From: Diphasiastrum complanatum
Taxonomy: Eukaryota; Streptophyta; Lycopodiopsida; Lycopodiales; Lycopodiaceae
NCBI GenBank assembly: GCA_029204225.1
Contig: CM055095.1
Coordinates: 65,466,625-65,530,624, forward strand
Direction of reading: 5' to 3'
Length of the DNA stretch: 64,000 bases
Position numbers and translations under genes: made by a program
Shown here: one piece after another, positions 34,501-47,500 of the stretch
How the letters are laid out: each line of letters starts with the position of its first letter
Numbering within the stretch: position 1 is the stretch's first letter
The notes under the pieces: generated by a model
Told to the model about the DNA's origin: nothing
Database searches by the model: none
Seen by the model: the letters and a program-made list of their open reading frames with translations, nothing else

Positions 34501-37500
34501 CTTCCAATGGATTCGGTCCTCATTGGACCACATACATCACTATGAACCAAATTAAATTTGCCATCAACTCTAATAGTTCCATCATTTGGAAAAGCTTGCC
34601 TTTGAAATTTTCCAAGTATGCATCCTTCGCATACATGTCCTTCGGGATGCTCAATATTAGGAATGTCTTCAACCATATTGAATCTCTTCAACATCTTCAA
34701 GCTAGCAAAGTTGAGATGTCCAAACCTAGCATGCCATAAATCAGCCAACTCCAAAGAATGTGAACTTGATGCAACAAGACTAAAAGATGATGAAGCTCTT
34801 CGCTCATAGGTATCCATAAGGAACAATCCAGCACGTAATGTTCCCGAAGCAATGATCATAAGAGATCTCTTTGGGTCTTTGATAAGACATTTGTCTTCTT
34901 TGAATTCCACAACCAATCCTTGGTTCATAATTGTAGACACTAAAATGAGATTCTTTTTTATTTTTGGAACATAAAGTACAGTACGAATGTACTTCTCCTC
35001 ACCATTGGGTAAGATAATGGGGATCACTCCAATACCTTTGATAGGATAAGAGGTGTTATCAACACCTTGAACTTTGCTTCCATCATGCACTTTCACAAGC
35101 TTTGTGAAGGCCTTTTTGTGATAAGTCATATGGCGTGTGGCACCGCTATCAATCACCCAATCAATAGATGAAAAAACAGCAACTTGTAAAGCTGAAGATG
35201 AGCTGTTTTCTGCTGAAAAACCAGCAAGATTTGAAGTGGCAAAAATCTCGTCTTTCGGAGAGATGAGATTATTAGTGACAAAAGCATAATCATTATTGAA
35301 AAGATTATCCTCCTTTCCAAATTGTTGTTCCAAAGTAATGATTGCGGTACTTGTATCTTTACCTTTCTCTTTCCTTTGCAAGCCTCTTCCTACATTCCTT
35401 GATGTGATGCCCAAACTTCTTGCAATAGTGGCACTTACCCTTCTTCTTGGAGTCTTGATCTTGAGCTTCCTTAGATTTTGATCATCTTTGGAAGTTTTGA
35501 AAGAAGGCTTCCCTTTCCACTTGCCTTTGTCTTTGCCTTTTGCAAAAAAAGCTTGATCTTCTTGTTCACCAAAGTTGATCCTTGTTTGCTCTTCTTGAAG
35601 AAGTAAGCCACAAGTTCGTCGAAGGAGATTTGCTGTCCCCTAAGAGAAATGCTCAATGATGACACAAATGGAAGGTAAGAATCAGGAAGAGAGTTGAGAG
35701 TAATAGATACAAATTGTCAATCACCTCATCAATACTAAGAAGCTCCTCTCGAAGATCCTTGATCTTCGTCAAGTGGTTTGTAAGCAGATCACCTTCTTGC
35801 ATCTTCAAGATAGAAAGTTGATTTCGAAGATATACCACTTTTGCCGCATTCTTTACTTGAAACATCTTTGCAAGAGTCTCCCAAGCACTTTTGGAAGTCT
35901 TGCATGATCTAATATGTGGAAGGATAGATCTCTTCACTGATAATGCAATGACGGAATGTGCTTGTGCATCTCGTCGATCCCACTTCTTTTGCTCATCGAA
36001 AGATACCTCCGTAGTTGATGAAGTAGTTGTTCTAGATGGTGTAATAGGTGCCAAGGTAGGCGGCCTTTCTTTGTCACCATTAATTACTTCCTACAAACCT
36101 TTAGCAATTAGAAGGTTCTTTATCATGTAGCACCACAAGGAACAGTTTGTGCCATCCAGCCTCTCATTAAATAAAGAACCAATAGACTCCGATTCTTTAG
36201 CCATAACAGAAAAATCAGCTTGTAGTAGATAGGAAATAGACTTTCCACGTCAAAGGGCAGCAACCTCAAAGCTGGAATTATGAGCACAATAGATTGCAAT
36301 ACTCCACATGCAATTTGCTCAACAAGTAATGAAATAGGTGGCTGATTTCTGCACAAAAAACAGAATGCTCACAAATAGGTAGACTTCAAATGAAGCCTAA
36401 ACCAAAACCAAAATTTTTTTTGTGGCTAAAAAGAGTGTACACTATGTGCATATAGAGCTGATGGTAGCGCCCTACTCCAAGCTCACCAGGAAATTTCAGC
36501 AAGAAATGTGTGGAAAACACATGTATCTTCATTTAAGAAGTAAATCTGAAATTTTCAGCATGTAATTGAGTCAAGATCACATGCAATTGGTTTGAGCATG
36601 GGTGCCCTACTGCTAGCTCTCAAATAGGTGAAGGTGCCCTGCAATTTCCTGCAAAAAAGTTATAAGAAGATGAACAGATTCTTCTCCTGCAAAAATCAGC
36701 AACTTGATGATTTTTTGCTAACAAAGGGGGAAGAATTTAGCTTCCTATTGGGCGCCCTCTTGCAAGCAATCTGATCACCTAAAGGCTCTGATACCATGTA
36801 GGAAATAGAAGCCTAAGGGTCCAGGATCTTAACTATTCAATCACACAAAGCATTCTCAAAAGAAAGAGAGAGATGACTAGAAACTCTCTTGTAGAAACTC
36901 GTGGACAGCCAAGAAGAATAGTCAGTATTGCTTACAAAAGTGTCTCATACAAATGGGATGCACACATATATATAGTCCAAGATGACTATCTAACTTCATG
37001 ACTATTGGCTATCCAACTACTTGACTATTGACTATCCAACTTTCTATAAGTTACATAGAAAGAATAAGGTACCTCCAATATGTCAAGTTGGGGTACTTAA
37101 TGTCACAATTAGGCCTAGTGGACCCATGAGCCCCTACCAAGTTAATTTCATACTAACTTAGCTAACTCTAAGTTTAGTAGGCCTAATATAATAAATGACC
37201 ATGGTTACACAACTCTCGACCTTTTGGGTCAAAGTAACCTATGGTAATGTAAGCAATTCCATTTACATTCCAATAGCACTTGCTATGTCAATATAACTCT
37301 TGATGATAGGACAAAGGAGGATCCATCTTCAAGGAAAGGTATATTTGTTGGATATAATATGGTGAGTAAAGCCTACAAGGTTTACATTCCTACTACTAAT
37401 AAGGTGATTATTGGTAGAGATGTCATTTTTGATGAGGGGAACATTTGAAAAGTGTCTCCAAGTAATGATGGTGTGGATGGATCTAACAATGTTGATGTTG

Positions 37501-38526
37501 ATGTCATGGCTCCTACTTCAGATGGTGATGATGAAGACCTTCATCAAGTCAAAAGCCAAGGAGAACATCAAGGGAAAGACAAACACCTTCAAGGCTTGTC
37601 TCCTCGGATTCTTCCTCTTGATCATTCATATGATCATTGATTCCAAAACATTGAAATGTTATCATTCATAGCTCTCATGAGCATGCATTCAGAATATAAG
37701 ATCATGAGCACGTTCATACTCATTTGAGATCTGAGGGTTTAGTTCATGCAAACACCTAGATATCAATTCACAACCAAAAATGGTTCTCGTGAGTTTCCTA
37801 GAATGCTTAAAATAGAGCTCACACCCTATTCAAGTGGAGGCTGACCCTCGCCTTTGCTTGCCTTTGCATGCATCACATGCATGCAAAAGGCTGCATGACA
37901 TTCATGTCAAGCCTTTCTAATTTCTGATTCCTTATTTGAGCTTATTAATAGCTTGCATAATAACTAAAATTATCACGTGCATAATGAGAAAAATCAGTTC
38001 CTATAGAGGAATTAGGCAACAACAATCTAAGTAATTACACCAGATCAAATCTGGCTGATGCTCACTAAAGCAGCCACATAAGATTGGAATGTGGATGTGA
38101 ATCTTACCTGGCGTCATTCTTCTTTGCTCCATAGCTTTGTCTGTTGCTCCATTCTGAACCACATCCTTGAGACCATAAGCATTCTTGCTAGCCAACTCTC
38201 CACTAAACCATAAGCTACATTTTTGAGCTTTCCCTTGAGCCCTGACCTCCATTACCTCAAGCATGACCCTATGCATTTGGCATTATAGTCTCCACGAATT
38301 GCAGTTCGAACTTCAAACCGCTGTTTGAAAAGAACGAATCGTTTGAACTTTGGAGGCGGTTCGAACTGGATTTTGGTTGGAACCCAAAAAAAAAGGGGAG
38401 CCCGATTCCTTGTTGATTACCAGTTTTAAAATTTTATCGTGATTTGTATTTTGAATATTTTGTTTGTGTTTGAAGTTGTTTTATCATTTTTGGTCTGCTA
38501 ATGATTCATGAAGTTGGACTTTGGCA

Positions 38527-38559
<33 letters not shown>

Positions 38560-41500
38560 TCATGTAGTCACTAGTTACTGGTATGATGTATCTGCTATCA
38601 TCATTCATTTTTTGTTCAATTGCATACGTTTTTGCTCTCTCAAATTGTTGAATTTTACCAAAAGCAACCAGGATACCAGTCTTGACTCTCAAATTTCACT
38701 GCACAAAACATGTAGACAGATCAATGCACGTGGCACAAACACAATAATTACTAGTAGTAATACATATAGCGTTTGGAACCTATTTCTGTGAAAATAGAAG
38801 GCTTAGCACTTAAAAAAAAAAAACTGTACTAACTGTTTTCCGATTCAAACCGGCCAGGACCAGTTCGAATCAGTTCGAATTGGACGTATCGGCCAATTCG
38901 AATCGGCTGGAAACACTATTTGGCATCTGTGTCCCATAACAGAGACACTCATCTCACAGCTAGATCATCTGTTGCTGGTCCTGTTAGTTGTTGATCCTCT
39001 TGAAAGTTCTTCTCGAAGAATGTTTCCTCTTTTAAGGCCTACCATCCTTCTATAGCCATTGAGTGATGGACTTTAAGGGAACAAGCCCTTAAAGGTAGGT
39101 GGCTTAAGGTCTGTCCTCTCTAGTCTAATGAAAACTCCCCAAGGCTAAGACCACTTCTGCTATGTCCGATCAGGGACATAACAAGATGTGGCAAATTTGG
39201 GTGAGAAACATTTTGGGAAAGCATTTTCATATGTGGGAAGTATGTTTCCTACTGGGGAAAGAAGTTTTTATACTAGAGAAATGGGAGCTGAATCCTGACA
39301 TACTATTTTGTGTGATAATCTTACAAGCCTTGAAGTGATGAAATTTATTACAATCAATGTTCCTATTTAATGTTGCAATTTGGAACTTTCACCAGAATGT
39401 GGTGATGTAATGTTTGCCGTTCCTGTTTTGCCAGTGGGAAATGTTACCCAAAGCTGTCGTGGTGACTAGGCACAATGCCATTCTATTCCTCTGAACAAAC
39501 CACCTTGCATTTGGAAGGAAACCAGATTAGGGTTCTGATTTGAATTCAAGTTGGAACCTCCTTCCTTGTGGCATACAATATCTTAGTTGCAGTATATGAT
39601 GGATCCTGATTATTTAAGGGTTGAAATAATGTCTGACAGCATGTGGATTGTGTCTCAAGGATCCAGATAACTATTTATAAATGCAAAGAAATTTTAGTCA
39701 AGAACCTGTGCATATTAATCCTTAACAGGTTTTTTTTGAGTAGGAATTGAGGAACTTGCTTCCAATTTACTTTGCTTTTTACCACCAACTTTCATCGTTG
39801 TTATCTGGTTTTTTGCCCGGAGTTGTGATTGAAATTCAGGACTTGTATCTCTGCATAAACTCCAATGAACATGAATTTTGAACATCATGAAGAAGTTGAC
39901 ATTGCTTCTGTTTTATGGTAATATAGGTTAGGAAGAAGCTACGGCACAACTGTGCTGCGGTTCAGCTTCCAATTGGGTTGGAGAATGAACATCGAGGCCT
40001 TGTTGATCTTGTACACGATCGAGCATTTTACTTCAATGGGGTCCATGGGTAAGTTCATTGAACCATCAACACTTGGCATGCTGTTGGTATTGTAGTTTGC
40101 ATTGCTATGTGCACTGCTAAATCTGTCGCTGGTATGCTCTCTACATATAGTTCTTATTGCTGCACAGCATGATTTTGATATCCAGACTACTATTTCTTGG
40201 TCGTTTTTTTGTGGGTTTACCGTTCCATGATCCATCAAGTGTATCCATATGATCAGTTTTAAAAGCATTATAAATACCAAAAAACCTATGATCACTTGTA
40301 TATATTTTCTGTGTCCTAATTGCAGAGAAACAATCACAACAGCTGAGATTCCTATAGACCTGACTGCTGCTGTTGCTGACAAGCGCAGAGAGCTGATAGA
40401 AGCAGTCTCAGAAGCAGATGATGAATTAGCTGAGATGTTTCTAAATGATGAGCCTATTTCAGCTGATGAGCTTGAGGTGAGTCTTATTACATTTCTTTTT
40501 CTGTTTTAAAGGCTTACGTTTGGTTATTTCTTCAGCTCTGGCAAAAATTGTATGTGCTTGCAGAAAGCTATTCGCAGAGCAACAACAGGCCTGCGGTTCA
40601 TCCCCGTGTTCATGGGTAGCGCATTTAAGAACAAGGCAAGTTATCAAAGCTCAATCAGAAGCGGATGAATGCAGAAAATGCATGATCTATTTTGTGGGTC
40701 ATGTACCTTATCAAAGGCTTTCTAAATTTCATATATTCAGATTGTTCATATATTCATATGTTAAACTGCCTGTCACTGTTTGAGTTACAATTTTTCATCT
40801 TTGTTTCTCACACATGTATTTGTATCAGGGATTATATGTCTTACTTTATAGAGAAATTGTATTGCGATGGCAAAATAATGGTTAACTATTGTAAGATAGT
40901 CTTTTGTTATTTAGACTATAGCATGTCTTACTGTTTTGGTGAAATACAGGGTGTACAGCTGCTGCTTGATGGAGTTGTCAATTTCTTGCCTTGCCCAGTC
41001 GAAGTCTCCAACTTTACTTTAGATCAAAACAAGAAAGAAGAAAAGGTGAGAGTTTGCTGCCTAGATCTGTGTCATTTGGCTGTATGCTAAGGATGCCATA
41101 TGAATTTGTGCTGCTTGATGTTTTAACCATGCAAGCAGAGAGATCTGTTACTGGTGAGTGCAAAGAAAGACTATAGTTGTAGCTTTGGCTTTCATTCTCT
41201 CCTCCTTGTGAAGTTTTGCTTTGAATTGAGGTCCTTATCACATGGGCAACCTGATCCTTGCTGTCAGTGTGCAACTGATGTCTGTGCGATGAAATCCTGT
41301 TTGTGTAACTATGAGAATGTGAAGTGGGATTTGAGCTTCGTGTCTCTATTGCATGTTCTGTTGTGCAAATAGTAAGATTGAGGCTGGAGCTATAGCTATT
41401 TCTTCTAGGGTTCAGCCAAAGGCAATCATCACACAATGATCCTCCATGTTGGTGCAGATACACATTGGTGAATCATGACAAGTACCTAGTTTACCAGTTT

Positions 41501-44500
41501 TGAATATGTGCCTTGTAATATTGGTACCCCAGGCAAAGCATTACAATTCTGAAAATTTGATCAATCTGGACCTGAAATTTTCTGTCTCGTGTGTTCATCG
41601 TTGCATGAAGAATGACGAGTCTCTGTGGGAACGTGATGAGACCAGTCACATGTTTCTGTAAGGCATCCTGTTGATTGAGCATTTACCAGAGCTCCTTCAT
41701 ACTTGCTCACCACCCACCCACCCATCAATGGCTTCTTCATACTTGCTCACCACCCACCCATCAATGGCTGCAGTTACTTAGGCAGTTTACGTTAGCTATT
41801 GATTCCACAAGGCTGTATGTTTCTGTGGCTTTATATACTAATATCTGTATGAGCTCTTTACGAAATAACTGCAGATTGAAGCCGATTCTCATGCTCATGC
41901 AAGGGAAGCTTAATCAGTCTCCTTCCTTGTGTAAGTTGCTACAGTCATCCTCATCTTTTTGTCTCCCATGAAGGATGGGAAGCCCCTGTTAGCCATGAAA
42001 GTCAGGAAACTACAGACAGGCTATGCAAGAGCTTCTTGCTGGAAACAGTTGCAAGACAACCATCTTGGAATGCAGAAACATAAAAGATGTTTTGATTCAT
42101 ATAAGCTTTTCTCAGAAAAAAATACTAAAACCAGGCTAGCTCTTTGTATACAATAGGGATGCTCCATGATGGAGCTGTAATCTGTATTTCTGTATGGCAA
42201 TTGCATGGGTATTCGACACCATCCACAAGCGATTCTATTTCCTTCTGAGCTTAGAAGAGCAACTATCAGAATTATTTAGAGAATGAGCATTATGTAAAAA
42301 TCATGCAATTGAGGTAGGAGAGCAAGAAAGCTAGTAATTAAATGAAATAACAACGCTCTGATAAGTTATAGATCACTACAAACTCTAGAGTACCCTGATT
42401 TGTACTCGGAACAATTGTCGCTGTAAGCACATTTGAACTCTAAAGGTCCGTAGTATTAGGAGCAATGGAAAGAGAACCAACCAAAGATGAAGAGTGACTC
42501 TGGATCTCCACCCACTATCCTGTACCTGGCTCTACATTTACAGGCCACCATATAGGACCAGCGCCCAGCCTCCAAGAGGCCATGCACTCCTCTCACATGC
42601 ACAGTTGCCACTGTGCATGTGGATGCCCCTCTTGCATACTGAGCATGTGGCACACAGGTCCTACCTAACTTCCCTTAGCAACTAAGGGTGCCCTCCACTT
42701 AGTGGCACTCCCTATGAATATAGACCAAGCCCACTAGATCCTAGTCCCTAAGAGTTATTATCCCGAACTACGGGGTTGAGTGTCACCCCGCCGGGACCCC
42801 CTAGGGTCTAACGAGTCACTAGTATCCCTGTGTTTGCCAATGGCCATACATCTCCTCCCCCTAAAAGGAGCTTTCATCCTCGAAAGCGATATCTTCAAAG
42901 ACGAAATCAGGATACCTCTTGTGAAGCTTGCTTACAGACTCCCAGGTTGCCTCTTCTTGGGACCCATCGTTCCACTTGATTAAAACTTCTCGAAAGACCG
43001 CATGACGAGTCTTGCGGTTTCAGATATTCATAATTTCCTCTGGTTGATGTGGCAAGGAATTAGGTTCCTCAAAGGCTATTAGGGTTTGTTCTAGGACAAT
43101 CTTGTCTCCTTCTCGCAACACCCGCTTCAGTCGACTGACATGAAAGACCGGATGTACCTTTGCGGATTCTGGCAAAGCCAGCTGGTAAGCAGAACTTCCA
43201 ATTCTCTTGAGTATTGTGAAGGGACCACAATACCTTGGGGACAACTTAGGACACTTGCCTGTGCTTAGAGTGGTAGAGTCTTCAGGAACTTTCAGAAACA
43301 CCCGATCGCCTTCTTGAAAGGTCACATCCCTATGGGTTTTATCCGCATAATGCTTAGCTTGCGCTTGTGCTTGCTTCACATTAGCTTTAGCTATCTTGAT
43401 CATAGTTTCCATATCCTCAAGAAACTCTCTAACACTCTGTACTTTTTCCTTCCTAAGCCCTACGGCCATGGGGGCTCTAGGCTGAAATCCATACATTAGC
43501 ATGAATGGACTATACCCTGTAGTGGTGTGTTTAGTGCTATTATAAGCAAATTCCAAAAGCGGAAGATACTCTTCCCAATTGGTTTGCTTTTTACTAACAT
43601 ATGCTCGTAGCATATCTTCTAGAACCTGATTTACCCTTTCCATTTGACCATCAGTTTCGGGATGATCAGTGGAGCTCATAGACAACTTAGTTTCTAACTT
43701 GTTAAATAGCGCCCTCCAAAAGTTACCTGTAAACTTTGGATCTAGGACCAGCCCTAGCCTCCAAGAGGCCATGCACTCCTCTCACATGCACAGTTGCCAC
43801 TGTGCATGTGGATGCCCCTCATGCATACTGAGCATGTGGCACACAGGTCCTACCTAACTTTAGGGACCTACCCTTAGCAACTAAGGGTGCCCTCCACTTA
43901 GTGGCACTCCCTATGAATATAGACCAAGCCCACTTGATCCTAGTCTCTAAGAGTTATTATCCCAAACTACGAGGTTGAGTGTCACCCCGCCGGGACCCCC
44001 TAGGGTCTAACGAGTCACTAGTATCCCTATGTTTGCCAATGGCCATAACACTCAGAGTCAAATGCAACAAAAATCTTAACCTGTGAAGTCATATTATGCT
44101 GGAATATCCGCTGCAACTTTCTATCCATACAGCTACGGATGGAGGTCTTTACAGAATTAGACGGAGACTTTATCAGTCCATATTTAAAAGCTGTATTGTT
44201 GCTTTTCATACTTGAAAGCTAAATATTGTATAAGACTACTCCCTATATGGGATGTACAAAGTACGGTTGCAACTTTGGAACATCATGGAACTATTGTATG
44301 AAAATATGCTAGGTACCAACAGTGAGAGAAAGTTAGGTTGGTCTTGATATGAATGATAAAAGCTATTGTGGACATGTTTCTTTGGTGCTGACAATGCAAT
44401 TCATGAGTGGGGTCTCATTGTATATGTCTCTGCTATGCATGATGGACTTGATGGCTCAAGACTTTGTGAGTGAATTTCATGGATTTGTCTCTGCATAAGC

Positions 44501-47500
44501 AAATATTACTGCCATATGTATATGTGTGTGTGTATACACGTTGATTACAAGGTTCTAATGCCTATATCAATATAGGTGCAAGCTTGAGTTCAGAATTTAT
44601 GCTGCTGGTGTCTCTACAAGTTCATGCTAAACAGCATTCACAATTAACCCAGTAATGTAGTAAATGGGTAAAAGAAAGGGTAGAAAACTTGTATAGGGAA
44701 TTAAATTGCGAGACGTTCTACAAGATTCGCTTGTTTTCATTTTTGTATGGAACAAAGAGTTTGGTGCTGTCTAGATGTTATTCTGCGCAAAATATTTGGA
44801 TTCTTGTCAGAAATATATTGATAAGGTTGTATGAAAGGTGGCTTTATCTGGATCTCCTGAGGGCCCACTAGTCGCTTTGGCATTCAAACTTGAGGAAGGA
44901 AGATTTGGGCAACTTACTTATTTGAGGTACCAAAGTGTTCATTCCATGTTAATTTTTAATTTGCTTTTCTTAGGTATTTCTTCCAAGATGTAGTTTTAAT
45001 ACATTTCCTTTCGAGCAGTACATTGTTGTAATCCTCTTTTTTTCAAATCAGGGTTTACGAGGGAACAATCCGACGAGGTGACTTAATGGTGAACTCAAAG
45101 ACAGGAAAAAAGATTAAGGTATGGGTGAATCTATTTCATCTGATCCTAAATACTGTCAGCAAACTGAGACATATGCTCTTTCACATTATTATTCCAAATT
45201 GAAATCTCTTAAAACAACTACTTGAAGTTTGAAATTTGTGAAGAAAGCGGTGGCCTTTGAGTCATCCTCTGAATTTTTCATAAGCTACAAGGCTAAGTGA
45301 CAATTTTTTCCTATACCTATATAGTCAGACGCAGACAGAAAGCTGTACAACATGCATCCGAGAAAATTCATGAGTTAGTTTGCCCTAAAAGACACTTGGT
45401 GTGCCATACATATTAACGACCATTATTGAAGGCTGGTGAATTTGTGTCTTGCCTGCAAGCAATGAAGACCATCATGAAGGTGAGATGGCAGCCATGCGAG
45501 GAACACTTGTACAATCGATGAGTTACATGAGTTTTTACCTAATCATGGAAGGTAGTTAGGAGTTCAGATTAGTAAAGGAATCCATAGAGCAATTCACAGT
45601 GCAGAAAGGCACAAGGTCTAATTATGTTTATCGTTGCTAGTCAACATTGGTCATTCTAGAAGTTAGATCTCCAAGAGGTAAGTGGTGTCACGTGTGTGGG
45701 GGCAACAAGGGCCATAGTCTTTGAAGAACGAGAAAGGCTGATGGACAGGATACACTGAAGAGAGAAGATTGCTTTTCGTGGAGGAAAAAATTAAGGAAGA
45801 TAACTTCCCCTTGTGTTTGATATTTGCTGTAGATAAGTTTCTCAAGCTTTTATGGGTGATCTAGTATTGCAGTTAAGATACTTCATAGATAGGTTTTGCA
45901 ATTCATTATAATATCCTCGAAGTGGATGAAGTGAACTAGCAATTGCACGGATAGGATTGTGCAAGAAGTTCCACCTCCTCAACCAATCTCTTCGCACGTA
46001 TGGCATCTTGCATGTATGGTGACAAAGTCCAGAGTCTAGACACAAAACATAGTATTGCAATTTTCATACACTAGACAGTAGCCATGAGATCAAATTAGAT
46101 GCAGAACGACAAATAGTCAAACGACTTACCTCAAGACATGGTAAATGGGCCACAAGACGTCTACTATCTTTGTCACCTGTCTCTACGAGTATGGAACGCT
46201 AACATTTCAGGATGAGTGTTCTGGAATGCCCCACGGTTTGAAACGCATTGCAAAGCAACTAAGATTCGGATATTGTTTGAGAGCAAGTTTTGCGATCCAT
46301 TTTTGGATTTGCTAGCCAATGAGATTAAAGCTTCTAGCGGTCTCTTGTCGCAATGGTGAATTGATGTGACTTGAAACTTGCCACAGCATCCTTTGTCTTG
46401 CTTTTCAAGGCCGTCTATGAGACCATATCATAGAACTTAGCATAAAGATGTTGATGAGACCATATCATGGAACTTGGGAGGGCTCCTATAAGATTCTTTT
46501 GGGAGCATTTCGAGTGCTCCCAAGCGAGCTTTACAACAAACACTCAGGAGTCAGCACTTGCTAGTGGCCATTGTACTATGTAGTGACTATATGTATTGTG
46601 TAAGTAGTACTAAGAGTCAACTCATGTGTAGTGCAAGACAGATCGTATTTTCTAATCCATCACGATTTGGAACCGGCAAACCTTTTGGTTCTGAAAAGGC
46701 CAATTTGGAAAAGGTGGCAAGGACCACCTTGTTCTGTGGAACAGCAAATTTTCTGGCCAGGAGGTTTTTCCAGATTGTTGGTATTCATTTATTCTCTGAA
46801 ACATATTCAATCATTTAGTGGTTCATACCTGTCACTGTTTCTCATCTTTTTTATTGTGCAGTGCTTTTATGTTAGTTGCCTCTAACTTTACTCTAGTAGG
46901 CTATCTTTTAACTCTCCTAGTATTTGTCTAGATATCCTGCTCTTCTCCTAATTACAATACATTAGACGATTCAATGTCTTCAACAGTATAATTAATTTCT
47001 TTTTTTCTTCATCATTTGCTTGATGCTGAATTGACAAAATTCAGACAGAATCAATTTCTGAAATCTTAATTTTTGGTGATACTTGGCTGCGGGGATACGA
47101 GTCCACATTTTCACTGCTTATTGGTTTTATCTAGATTGTCATTAGAGAAGTCATCCTTAAACAAGCTACTCAAAATTGTCCTGTTATTTTTGTCTTTTCA
47201 AGAAAGCCTAAGGGTGGTCCTCATTTGACAAACTTAAATATTTCTGCAAAGTCGCTTGAGTGCCAAATATTTAATAGCCTTAATTGTTTTTTACCTGCAC
47301 AGATGTCGGCAAAAACTAGTCGTAAGTGTGAAAGACGACACTGCTTTATTTTAGACACACCCTGCATTTTTATGCTATACATTAGCAGTCTTTTACTGGC
47401 AATATGCATGGTCAAGTTGATTTTTGGATAGTTTAGCTTGTTCTATGTTCACTTGGAATTCCATTTATATTAACAGGCTGCAAAAACAGGTTCCCAGGCT

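Larger units (their letters stand above)
21125..37275 (-). mobile_element. copia element C4a, with C3 and C2 nested inside
   Basis: This minus-strand Ty1/copia element is flanked by GCACT duplications (21120-21124 and 37276-37280). The 5' LTR is at 36797-37275, followed by the PBS at 36784-36796. Gag starts at 36204. The 3' LTR was split by C3 into 31684-31874 and 21125-21440. Gag, protease and most of integrase are present but broken. A ~1.15-kb foreign stretch (32716-33866) lies in the connector, and RT and most of RNase H are deleted. Without C3, the element would be about 5.9 kb. Confidence 0.88.
42553..44050 (-). mobile_element. Ty3/gypsy relic in intron 6, large internal deletion
   Basis: Two direct repeats (42553-42850 and 43743-44050) with ends reading TGTATGGCC / TGTTATGGCC on the minus strand flank only the last ~720 bp of pol, preceded at its 3' side by a purine tract (GGGGGAGGAGATG near 42856). 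This is a minus-strand gypsy element reduced to LTR, pol C-terminus and LTR. Target duplications were not found, and the left LTR may extend beyond 42553. Confidence 0.7.

Noticed and set aside
46558-46818. Frame in intron 8 with [16 protein letters not shown]
   Set aside because: No recognisable family and no splice-compatible phase with mEF-G exons.
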